Below are positions 23,889 to 33,161 of a stretch of 64,000 bases of DNA, in pieces; the first letter of the stretch is position 1, and each line of letters begins with the position of its first letter. The notes beneath the pieces are model-generated. The model worked only from the letters and a program-made list of their open reading frames with translations. It searched no databases and was not told where the DNA came from. This DNA is from Diphasiastrum complanatum (lineage: Eukaryota; Streptophyta; Lycopodiopsida; Lycopodiales; Lycopodiaceae), in NCBI GenBank assembly GCA_029204225.1, contig CM055110.1, positions 2,434,659-2,498,658 of the forward strand. Direction: 5' to 3'. The position numbers were made by a program, and so were the translations under genes.

Positions 23889-24093
23889 GATTGGCTCAAA
23901 AGCTGGAAAATATTTGATATTGTTCAAAGTTTTTCTATTCAGAGTTTGAATTGGTCTACCAAGATTTGAAGTGTGTTTTGAGTAATGGATTGTTGATGTA
24001 AGCATGTGTGTAGGAAGTTGAGCTTCCTCTACTCTTCTTAATCTTGTAGCCAACATGTTTGAGGTATTGCCATACATTTCTACATGTAAAAGC
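23506..24093 (+). pseudogene. PDR-type ABC transporter pseudogene, exons 1 and 2
   Basis: This is a decayed copy of the gene at 63299. Exon 1 (23506-23811) keeps the ATG position, ALKWV, RPTYNWLRIAILKNVA and the same splice donor (AA|GTATGT). A one-base deletion near 23629 creates TAA right after ALKWVS, there are further gaps near the start, and 18 bp are missing near 23745. Intron 1 (23812-23942) holds a CT tract in the same place as the intact gene. Exon 2 (23943-24093) aligns as IGLPRFEV, then NLVANMFEVLP, with three in-frame stops. Exon 2 runs into microsatellites, then retroelement DNA. No further exons occur in the window. Confidence 0.9.
23819..23885 (+). repeat. CT microsatellite in pseudogene intron 1
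   Basis: About 33 CT units, immediately after the intron donor. The intact PDR gene has a CT tract at the matching place (63650-63706) plus a second one at 63780-63831. Confidence 0.95.
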
Positions 24094-24097
24094 GAGA

Positions 24098-24148
24098 GAG
24101 AGTTAGAGAGAGAGAGAGAGAGAGAGAGAGATGGGTGCATGACTAATA

Positions 24149-24188
<40 letters not shown>

Positions 24189-24298
24189 TGTGTACACACA
24201 CACACACACACACACACAACGTCTCCTCACATTGAGAAAAATTCTAGAGCTTGATTTGTTATGAAATTTTAAAAAAATAAATAAATAAATAAATAAAA
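24098..24298. repeat. Compound microsatellites: GA, GT, AC and AAAT runs
   Basis: A GA run (about 24098-24130), a GT run (24151-24184), an ACAC run (24194-24218) and an AAAT run (24272-24298) follow one another. They mark the end of PDR-related sequence and abut the truncated gypsy LTR. Confidence 0.9.
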
Positions 24299-25361
24299 AG
24301 GGCCCAATGAGCATGCAAGTGAAGTTAAAAATAAAATAATAGACTTGGTCCCTTTGTAATTAAAATAAAACTTGAGGCCCAAAGTCAATTCTAAACTTAG
24401 AGTTTACTTTTTAGAGTTGGGTCCAATTTTGGACTCACATGAATCTTGTACTTTTTGTAGACCCTTGGATCAAGTTGGGTCCAAGATGAATGGATAGGAT
24501 CAATGTGAATATTAGCCAATAGGATTGAGGGGCAAGGGCCTTTCCCGTTTTATAAAAAGGCACCATTTGTACACTATTTTCATGCATAATAGAGAGGAGG
24601 AGACTCTACCATTTTAAGAGCTCAAGCATCCTCATTTGTTAATCAATCTTGTTTATGCTATTGTTGTGATCGCTTGATTATTTTCATTTCCCATATTTTT
24701 TGGTTATGCTAGTTAAGGTTTTTCCATAAGCAATGACATTGAGCATTTGAGCTAACCTCCATCTCATCTCTCTCTCTCTCTTTCTCTCTTCTCTTCTCTC
24801 TTCCTCTCCTTTTCTATCCCTTTCCTTTCACACAAATCATGACGAATGTTAGAGTAGAGGAGTAGAGTTAAGGGATAGTAGTGTTAGTGGTGAATAGAGC
24901 TAGGGAGTAGTTTTTTTTTACTTAGATTATTTTGGAACACTTCCCACATGTGTGAGTGAGAGTTGGAAGTGATTGAATGCATGTAGTAGTGTGTTTTTGC
25001 CATAGAATCAAAGATAGATCTTGAATCTCAATCTAGTCTTGATCTTGGTACATCTACACACCTTAGGAGATCACAAGTACATTTTGTGGATAGTCCACAC
25101 GTGTGAATTTAACATGGTATCAGAGCCTACCTAAGGTTACCATGCATTTTGATCCATTTAAGTGAAAACTTTTCATCAATCTTGAGCTAGAAATTGTCAA
25201 AATCCATTTTTTTAGCTATCTTGTCTAATTTTGGATCAAAAGAGATCAATAGGGCATTGATTCTAACTAAAATTAGCATCTATGCATAGTTAGGTACCTA
25301 TCCAGTGATCTAACCCTTATTGATAGGCGGGAGGGCTATACTACACGAGATCTTCGACCCT
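24299..25361 (+). mobile_element. Gypsy LTR in arm 1, 5'-truncated and interrupted
   Basis: This is the inverse of the LTR at 53632-54392. It lacks the first ~40 bp and ends at CCCTACA (25361). A roughly 350-bp block, about 24908-25258, is absent from the other copy. That block carries the last ~200 bp of a copia LTR (same sequence as the end of the solo LTR at 38071), then a copia primer-binding site TGGTATCAGAGCC at 25115, then leader. So a piece of one retroelement sits inside another's LTR. Confidence 0.75.
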
Positions 25362-25374
25362 ACATGCTTCAACC

Positions 25375-25790
25375 TCCCTTTGCTCTTCCAGTTGCCTTTG
25401 CTGGTCCCCTTTGCTTGTTGATCATGATCATGCCTCTGATTTGACTCCCTCTTAGGCTTAAATTGTTTCTTGGATTTTTTTTTGTTGCCGTAGAGGGCCT
25501 GGTCAGAGCCATCTTTGTGATCAAGATGTTCTCTTGCCTCGACTTCCTCTCGGATCTCGACAATCGCCATTTCGGGTTCATGGTAGGATCTTTCGCAAGC
25601 AGGGTTCTCGTTGTCTGGAATGATCTGGGTAAGGCTCTCAACAGGTAAGTGAGCTGCTTCTCAACTGACACTGCATTCTCTGCTCCAGAGTTGTGTAGTG
25701 ATAGAAATAGATCCTTCATCTTTCTTACAAAAGAAGTGAGGTCCTTCCCATCCCACTATAGATTTGTCAGTTGATCTTCCAGCATCATGA
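25375..25790 (-). pseudogene. Copia gag fragment, arm 1 copy
   Basis: The minus strand encodes the middle and tail of a copia gag: MKDLFLSLHNSGAENAV, LTYLLRALPRSFQTTRTLL, then AIVEIREEVEAREHLDHKDG after a frameshift, then a basic region. The same gag, longer at its start, lies inverted at 51775-52490. About 310 bp present there (51770-52080) are deleted here at a short GACTTCTTG/CTTCTTGAG repeat. Confidence 0.85.
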
Positions 25791-25859
25791 TTTGACTTCT
25801 TGCTTCTTGAGTGTGTTCTCTTGTTGATGGTTTCTTGCTTGAATGGTACAATGATCTAA

Positions 25860-27342
25860 TGCATTATCTATCAATCAGACAATTTTTAAACTACTAAAAG
25901 GACATCAACTACAAAAAGTTGATATTAAAAGCAAGAATGTATCAAATGGTTATTGGCAATCTTTACATGCTGGGTCAAGATGGTGTCTTTAGAAGATGCT
26001 TGGAGCGAAGTGAAACCATATTTGTGATGAAAGGTGCTCATCTGGAATAAGGAGCCGGTCATTTCTCTTCTCACACAAAAATTGCTCATTGTAGGAAATC
26101 GATGGCTAGCATTATAGAAACATACAGCCTAGCTTCATAACTAGTGGATTGACCATTGATTCCATTGCAACCCATTGGACCTTTCTAGGAATGGAGATTG
26201 GACTCCATAGGAAAAATTTCACCACTTTTCTCACAAGGACATGGTTATAATGTAGAGGCCATTGATTATAGCACAAAATGGGCCAAATGAAATTAGGCTC
26301 TTGAAGATACTATTGTAAAAAGTGTTGCAAGTTTAATATTAGTAGATTCGGATGCACTATGCTAACTTCAGATAAAAGAATCCACTTCATCAATGACATG
26401 GTTGAATAATTGACTGAAATCCTATGCATGAAGGTCTTATTATTCAAGAGCACATGGTCGAGTGTAAGCAAACACTACAATTAGAAAAAAATTATTGCCA
26501 TAAGGTACAAGAAATTATGATGGTCATGTCATAGACATAGACAACTTAAATTACGGCCATGTTGCACATTGCCTATAAGGTAACTAGTAGCTATAAACCA
26601 TTCCAACTTAGTATATAGAACAAAAATAGTCTTTTTTTCTAATATTTGATCTCTACATATCGAGTCTAGATACAAAATAATGTATGTATGGATAAGGCTA
26701 TTATATAGAGATTGGAACAATTGGAGTGCTTAGATGAAATAGAATTTTGTAGATGTGATTTAATGATTTACTACCTTGAAAGTATCACAAATACCATACT
26801 AAGGATCAACGATAACAAGGACCATATAGACTGTAGGATATGTATGAGATCAATGTGCCAATAAATTAAAATGGCATGATCCATAAGGTCATCCTTTTAT
26901 TATCAACAATGGTAAGTAGAGAAATATTCTAGCCAGGAGTAGAAAGTAAAAGAAGATATTGAAGAACCATTAGAATTATATCGATTATTTCACATCACAA
27001 ATAGCATCTTGAGATGAAGCTAAATAATCAAGCATTAAATCAAGAGAAGAAGTTTCCTTCAAGGCAACTCATGAAGACTTTAACTTTGAAGACCTTCTAC
27101 AAACCACCAACTACTAACATAAACTAGGATTTGATCTCTATATTACTTACCCATTAAAAACCCATACATCTAGTGCCCTTTTTGTATCTTATTATGAATT
27201 ATAAATATAGTTTAATGAATGTTACAAAACTTATCAATAATTGTATTCAGATGATGAGCATAAATTATTCTTGTATGAACAAGAATAGGCTCACAAATAA
27301 ATCCCAATAAGAAAAATGTCATGAGACCTAGCATCATAGAAT
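25860..27342 (+). pseudogene. Ty3/gypsy integrase remnant, arm 1 copy
   Basis: Badly decayed plus-strand gypsy integrase. It has a H-F-S-S-H-T-K-I zinc-region trace near 26055, then FQEWRLDSIGKISPLFSQGH and AIDYSTKWAK (about 26185-26290) of the catalytic core, followed by more decayed sequence. Stops are frequent. The inverted copy is 49957-51690, where the same core reads with slightly different decay. Similarity ends abruptly at 27342, where the large interruption begins. Confidence 0.7.
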
Positions 27343-27515
27343 TAGTTTCCCTGTTAACCAAAGACCCATTAAGTGTCTTGCCATGAGAACCAGCTAGCCT
27401 TGTTAGGTGTTATAACTTGTTGTTAGATCAATATGATACCTAAAACCCATTATATAGAAAACCATCAAGAATCTTTAACCATAATTCTTCTCTTTTGGGA
27501 CCACAACATTATGGA

Positions 27516-27551
27516 TCATTAGAGGAGTTCTCAATATCAAAAAGACCCTTT
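27516..27551 (+). repeat. Left 36-bp inverted repeat of candidate transposon
   Basis: Exact reverse complement of 36245-36280. Similarity does not extend beyond 36 bp on either side. Read as a terminal inverted repeat, or as a subterminal one if the element ends at 27343/36494. Confidence 0.8.
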
Positions 27552-27979
27552 GTAAACATACTTTTATTTTTTTTCTTGAGTTTCGGCCGTCACCAGGCCC
27601 AATCAAAATGCACAGATTTGAAATCTACATAACGTAGTTCAAATTAACTAAAAAATAAAAGTGCAATATAGAAAACTTTGAAATTTGTGTCCGGGCAGCA
27701 TGGACGTATCCCATTGGTTTCTTTTTCCTGCCCGACATGTGCTAATCTGCCCGACGTCAATATCTCAAGTTAAATTTACTTTACTATGCTGGTTAGTATA
27801 ATGAAATTTTCTAACTATACTAGTTATAGTTATAGAAATATAGTATGTACAGTTACATAAAATATGGTATACGCAGTAACTGTGACTTTGGCATTCACAT
27901 TAGATTAAATGTGATACGAAAAATTAAAATCAAGTAACATATCAGAGAGATTTTTGGCGCCCAAGATTTGAAGATAGCA

Positions 27980-28829
27980 ATGGCGAGGAGACCCAGATCT
28001 ACAATCGATTCTGTGATTCTTTACAATGAGAAAGATGAAGCTGATAACTTGAAGCCAACAAAATATACGAAGAACTCATGGGTATTGCTGCATCCATCAT
28101 CAAAGGGCAATTTTTGACAAAAAAAAAAAAGAGCAAAAATGACTTACAAATCTTATTGGAAAGCAAAAATTTTGGAGTTTAAGACTACCCCGGGAGGTCA
28201 ATCGATATCAGAAGTCTTAGTGCAACATGTATATATGCATTCAGAAATCAAAGTACATGATATCAATCCTCATGATCATCAAAAATGTATTGTAAGTATA
28301 TCAATAGGTGATTTCCTTTATTGATGCTCTTCAGATTATGATTTAAATGCTTCAGCATTGTTTTTTTCTTTCAGATTTATATCCATCATGCATAAGTGAA
28401 TGGGAGCCCGCACAATCACTTGCAGGAATATCAGACGTGATTCACTTTGATGTTGGAAAGCTACAATACAGAGGAAGAAGTCCAAAGGAACTTGCAGATT
28501 GTGGTATCTATTTTTATGAATCTTTATATACGCCACAAACAGATGGAGGCTTTGGCAAGCTCGAAGCAATTCCATTGCCTAGTTTTCAAAGTGATGAGTG
28601 GCCTACTCCTGACAGCATTGTTTCTGAATTCTTGAGATGCAAGCTACTCATTGATATTAAAAATGCTATGAAGATAAGCACAGGCTCGAAAATTGTTCAC
28701 CTAAGTTGGGTTATCTCATTGCATACATTTATTGATTTTTTCTCGAGTGCTAGTGTTCGTAGGACACCAACTTTATTTGTTTGCAAGGATTTCAGTAAAA
28801 ATTTGTGTATACACCCTTTCATTCAATAA
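27980..28829 (+). pseudogene. Unknown gene 1 of the candidate transposon
   Basis: An ATG at 27980 opens MARRPRSTIDSVILYNEKDE. The frame is interrupted by TGA at about 28116 next to an A-run and continues one base shifted (SYWKAKILEFKTTPGG, to 28288). A plausible intron (GTAAGTATATC to TTTCTTTCAG, about 28291-28373) leads to a long frame, about 28376-28829, with FDVGKLQYRGRSPKELADCG and a stop at 28829. The exon joint is out of phase by one base, so it is likely damaged. No family is recognised. It converges with the protease-like gene. Confidence 0.45.
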
Positions 28830-29023
28830 ATGAAAGCCCAAGTTGGGCATCTATACATGTATTTTGTGCTCCCAAATTCATAAACTGGAGCAGCATTTGA
28901 TATATCAATGTATATTTTTCTATGAAGTCTATACATGTATTTTTGTTCTATGCTATCTATATATTTTTTTATCTTAATTTAGTACAACTACATCATCCTT
29001 TGCACCATCATCATAACGGGAGG

Positions 29024-30310
29024 CTAAAGCCTTGCCCGAGCCAGTATACTCAGGATAATTTCTTGTCTAAATTTGTACACCTGGCTTGATGTGTACTTAG
29101 GAAGTATAAACTGCAAAATAGAACATTCATGTATTAGTAATGGCCAATAACATCACCAGAATAGAAAACTAATCATGATTCCAAAATAAGAATAAACAGA
29201 ATTTATTACCTTAGAAATATCAACATCTTGTTGAAAGATGAACCACTCAAAAAACAGCTTGGCATTGTACAATGTGTACCACCCATAGCTGAATGAATCA
29301 TTTTGCTGGGGTGACTGCAAAATAATTCAGCACACAAGAAATCAATTATGAAACAAAATGAATTAGATTGAAAATATTTCATTAGAATACTGATTTCAAA
29401 ATGCTATTAAGAAAGACAGAGTTTACCTCCAAGCTGACGATTTGCCAGTCCACGGAATGGAGAACGTCTGTAGGAATATATTTACTTAGATATGGAATGA
29501 ATATATCTACCTCCTTATGCGTATTTCTCGCCGAATCCATCTTGACACAAGAATATTTAATAATATTATTTACAGATCTCTTAATAGAGATCAGGTTTAA
29601 ACTCCAGTTGTCACTGCAAAATAAGATTGAAAGTACTTTAGCGGCAATTCTGAGAATTATTTAAATTGAAAATGTCAATGTTAATGCATAAAACATGAAG
29701 AAGCACTTAATATATCTTACTTGGTATGATAAGGAATGACCGTATACTTTGTTGCTAGTGTGAATCCACTTGTCAGACACTGTGACAATGTGTCATTATT
29801 CTCCTTGAAGGCCTGGAGCAGAAAGTTACTCAGCACCAGCAACTCGTTTGATGACTCTTTTGCAATGTCAAATTGCAAGAGTGTCAGCCCGGGCTCTATC
29901 ACAGGATCACTAATAGAAGCCCGTCTGTCTTTGAGATTGAGGCAATCTAGGACTCTAAAATTAATACTAAATTCAAGTTCTTCTAGTCTAAAACAAAAAG
30001 GAGTATCAATTGTATCTATAGCATCCGATATGTCTTTCTCAAATTTAAGATAATCATCCGAATCTATATATGTATAGAAATTGGGAGGAGGAGGAGGAGG
30101 AGGAGGTGGAAGTGTAGTATCTATAGCAATTATAGGAGTATCCAAAATAGAGGTAGCTATATTTACAACATTATCAACAGCAGCATTATCTACAATGGAT
30201 TCTGGGATAGGCTTCACTTTCTTAGGAGCACGCTTGGGGGCTGTCTGCTTCCTAGGATGCTTCGTAGGAAGATGAGTCCTATCTACAAGAGTTGGTCTAG
30301 GAGCAGCAGG
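29024..30310 (-). CDS. Ulp1/C48-like cysteine protease gene, four visible exons
   Basis: Exons on the minus strand: 30310-29721, 29613-29427, 29314-29210 and 29110-29024 (TAG stop). All three introns run GT to TTGCAG, phases agree and no stop interrupts the joined frame. The C-terminal part has the Ulp1 layout: a VIPYHTNDNWSL stretch, an MDSARNTH element like the conserved Asp-Ser strand, then SLESPQQND with the oxyanion Gln, a Ser-Tyr-Gly where family members have Cys-Gly, and a final helix RQEIILSILAR. The His before Trp is Asn and the nucleophile Cys is Tyr, so catalysis is doubtful. The N-terminal part is low-complexity, with nine prolines. No in-frame ATG is present, so a further 5' exon is expected. 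SUMO-type protease domains are known passengers of plant DNA transposons. Confidence 0.65.
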
Positions 30311-30331
30311 CTGAGATACATGTAAGCTACA

Positions 30332-30692
30332 TTACCTATCCCTCATTCTCATTAGAAGCTAAAAATCCTTGGGCATTATGGTAACCCTCTTGGTATGGAT
30401 GGCAAACAAAAAAGAATCCTCAAAAACAAGGCTAATATAATCTTCAGCAGTCTCCTGAAGGCACTGAAGAGCACTCGGTGTGAATCTAACGTGTTGTCCG
30501 AGATCATTTCTTGTCCGGACAGCACGGTAGAATGGAGCTCTTGGGATCAACAGAGCTGTTGACCTCTGAGAGCCACCTGCTGCGGTTGTGCGTTCTAGGT
30601 CTAGCAGGGGGTGTGATGGCAACCGCAGGAGATGAGGATGAGCCAGGAGAGAAGAGGTCTCTCCTTGTCTGCTTTCTCTTATCCATGGGCAT
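30332..30692 (-). pseudogene. Histone H3 / CENH3-like histone fold
   Basis: The minus strand starts MPMDKRKQTRRDLFSPG (a basic, Ser-rich tail) from ATG 30692. In the next frame it continues with STALLIPRAPF, VRFTPSALQCLQETAEDYI, FED and AIHTKRVTIMPKDF, then LLMRMRDR and TAA at 30332. These match the H3 alpha-1, alpha-2 and alpha-3 helices in order, ending at the H3 C-terminus. LLIP-x-APF and KDF resemble plant CENH3 more than canonical H3, but loop 1 is one residue shorter, not longer, so CENH3 identity is unproven. A frameshift lies between tail and core (about 30570) and a TAG at 30361-30359 replaces the Gln of the IQLARR region. It sits directly upstream of the protease-like gene on the same strand. 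Confidence 0.75.
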
Positions 30693-30999
30693 GAACTATG
30701 TGATAGCGGACTTGTGCGTGAAGGTTAGGATATGAAGGAAGGGATGATAAAGAACTCGTAGAGGACCGCTATGTACGGACAGAATGTACGGTATATCGGA
30801 GCTATGCGAGCCGAGTATCAGAGAGAACGATTAGATTTGAGAAAAGACGCACAAGCGCGATATGGGGTGACACGTAGGAAGACGTATCGGCCCTGCGCAT
30901 GGAAGGTAGTAGGAGAAATTTTGATTGTGTAGGGCACGCACAAATGCGATGATATGTGGAGCAAAAAAAACAGTGAAAAAAATTCATCGAAATTTGTGA

Positions 31000-31294
31000 T
31001 TTTATATCGGGGTTCGCACGTGCGAAAGAATGTCCTGTCACATGTGTGGGAGTTGTACGAACAAATGCGAGAGCGACACGTGTCACCCTATCACACTACA
31101 CATGTGGGATTTGTATGATCGAATGTGAGAGCGACACGTGTTTATGAGCAATCGAATGAGCACGTGACACGTGTCTAGGTGTCATTTCACACGTGTGCAA
31201 GTGTCATCTCACACATGCCTACGCCTGTTGTCGAATTGAAAGTAGACACGTGTCATAAGTCCGTTGACCACACGTGCAAAAATTTAGTATAAAT
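31000..31294. promoter_or_regulatory. Divergent promoter with seven G-boxes
   Basis: A minus-strand TATAAAA (31006-31000) faces the histone-like/protease genes, and a plus-strand TATAAAT (31288-31294) faces the gene at 31512. Between them CACGTG occurs at 31077, 31135, 31161, 31168, 31190, 31247 and 31271, mostly inside ACACGTGT. The phrase GAGAGCGACACGTGT is repeated (about 31069 and 31127). G-boxes bind plant bZIP and bHLH factors. The same CACACGTGTG-type words occur in several copia LTRs of this window. Confidence 0.7.
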
Positions 31295-31511
31295 GGCACA
31301 GAAACCGAATAATTTTTTACCTTTTGCGTTCTCGAAATTCGCGACATATCACTTTTGTGTTGTTGTTCATTTGCTTGCAAGTATACCTACTCGCACACAA
31401 GTGCGATATTTTGTATCTATCTGCCGTACATATCCATCTTTTGCGCCATTTTGATAGTTAATTTTGGTTCAGTTCTCCCGCGCGCACAAGTGCGATATTC
31501 ACGCTACTGCC

Positions 31512-33032
31512 ATGGCAACTTCCTCATCATCCTCACGAGAATCAGGCCTGAGTTCATTTTTGAGTGAATTTGGGATTACTGAAAATCTGGACTACGTAGT
31601 TCCACAGCCTATTCAGGCCATATCTACATGTTTTCAGGACTGCACAACCAAATTCTGACATATTTTATGAACATTATGTCAAATTTAGAGATATACTTAG
31701 CAAGCCTGTTTTCTCCATAGGTCAACTCTAGTACATGCATTATACTGATCTTGTTCATTTCTTCCCAGCTTTTAGACATAGACTAGATAGAATGTTCACC
31801 AAATTGTTTGATCTTTTCAAAAGTAGTTCTATGTGTCTGTATTGCAACAAGAAATGTCGATTGGTTGAATATCAGAGTGGCTTCGTACTTTTTCTTTTAG
31901 TTTAGATCCAAGATGATGATGAGTTTCCTGTTGCTGACCCTCCTTCTGCACCCTCCTCTGTTCAGTCAGCCATTAAGGATATCAGTCACTTTCTTATCGA
32001 CACTCCTGATAAAGAAAGTGACTTCATTGATTTAAATGCTGATGTTGTCCGGGATTCTTTCGTTGGCCAAAATACATCTGATGATGAATCCAAATCTATG
32101 GAGGATTAGAAATGTCTTTTCAATTTGTCTGTATATTATATTAATGACGATGTATATTTTACTACTGCTGATTTATATAAATTTTTTGACTATCGTGAGG
32201 ACGAGGTTCTATGTTTATTATCTGGCACAATTTCCGAATTCTCCGACTTTGTAGATTTTGAGACAGATGACCTTGTTGCTGGTATTGATTTTGATGATGA
32301 GGAGGGTCTTATGACTGGTGAAGAATGCATGAATAAGACTTTATCAAATATAGTTGAGGATGGGCGAGGCAGACCATCCGATGAAGAATTCATGGCATTT
32401 CAATCCCAGATGGGCTTCCCTCGTCCATCATTAATCCATTTCACTGATGATTCCACTACAGTACGTGGTCATTATATTGATCATCCTAATCTGGTTGCTG
32501 CTGATGATGAAGAATGTGTAAGTGTTTAATCTTCCTTGCATTTGAATGTTTTCAATCACTGAATGTGTTTTTGCTAACATATTTCCTATTGCAGGATGCT
32601 CTCATAATAGATGATTTTGTTGCGAGATGAGGTGGTTTCAGACAACACGCATCCTCGTTCCAGAGGGACACTGGACTGGGCCACTATCTTTAGCATTTCT
32701 TGAAGAGTGAGATCTGTATTGCTCATTCCAAGCTGAGCCTAGTCGGGGAGAGTCTTATAATGGCAGTTAATGCTTTATCATTTTATTTAGGAGGACATAA
32801 ATTTGTTAAGACAAATAAGATCATTTTTGTCGAAGGATCTTATGTTTTGAACATTTTAGGCTTTACTGATGGGAATGTTCCTTTAAGGAGCTCCCATTAT
32901 TCATTGTATTCCACTTATATTGAGCTTAGTGGAAATAAGGATAATGCACATCTATTAGATGCATACGCTAGCAGAGAATTTCTTCATGACAATACTACCA
33001 TAGAATCTGATACAAGATCTGATGATGAATAG
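31512..33032 (+). pseudogene. Unknown acidic gene 3 of the candidate transposon
   Basis: It starts with ATG 31512 (MATSSSSSRESGLSSFLSEF). A one-base shift near 31640 leads to a long frame holding SDIFYEHYVKFRDILSKPV, a Cys-x-x-Cys-x-x-x-Cys element (CLYCNKKC) and a strongly acidic region to 32517. That frame is broken only by three TAG codons, at 31729, 31903 and 32107. A clean intron (32518-32594, GTAAGTG to TATTGCAG) joins a second exon, itself shifted once or twice (shift near 32635), ending 33032. No family is recognised. Downstream it converges with the transposase-like gene. Confidence 0.5.
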
Positions 33033-33161
33033 TTGACACTTTGTATAATACAATACATTTACATTGGGTATTGTTCCTCTCTTGTTCAATGAATTTGCAA
33101 AGCAATTCTGAACATGTCATGATGATCTTCTACTCAGCAATGATGATCTTCTACTCAACAA

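Noticed and set aside
23805-24314. Long minus-strand open frame rich in Arg-Glu and Thr-His repeats
   Set aside because: It is only the translation of the CT, GA and GT microsatellites. The same holds for the long frames across 38881-39195, 44897-45511, 63299-63853 (beyond the splice donor) and 63567-63953.
29736-30053. Plus-strand 105-codon frame
   Set aside because: It is the shadow of the protease-like exon, whose minus-strand frame is supported by splice sites and domain order. The Gly-rich plus frame at 30081 is likewise the reverse of the poly-Pro stretch.
30332-30692. Functional CENH3 gene of the host
   Set aside because: The tail and core are in different frames, a TAG interrupts the third helix region, and loop 1 is shorter than expected for CENH3.
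31729-32109. Programmed TAG readthrough in the acidic gene
   Set aside because: Possible, but simple decay of methylated CAG sites explains it without a special mechanism, and the gene also has frameshifts.
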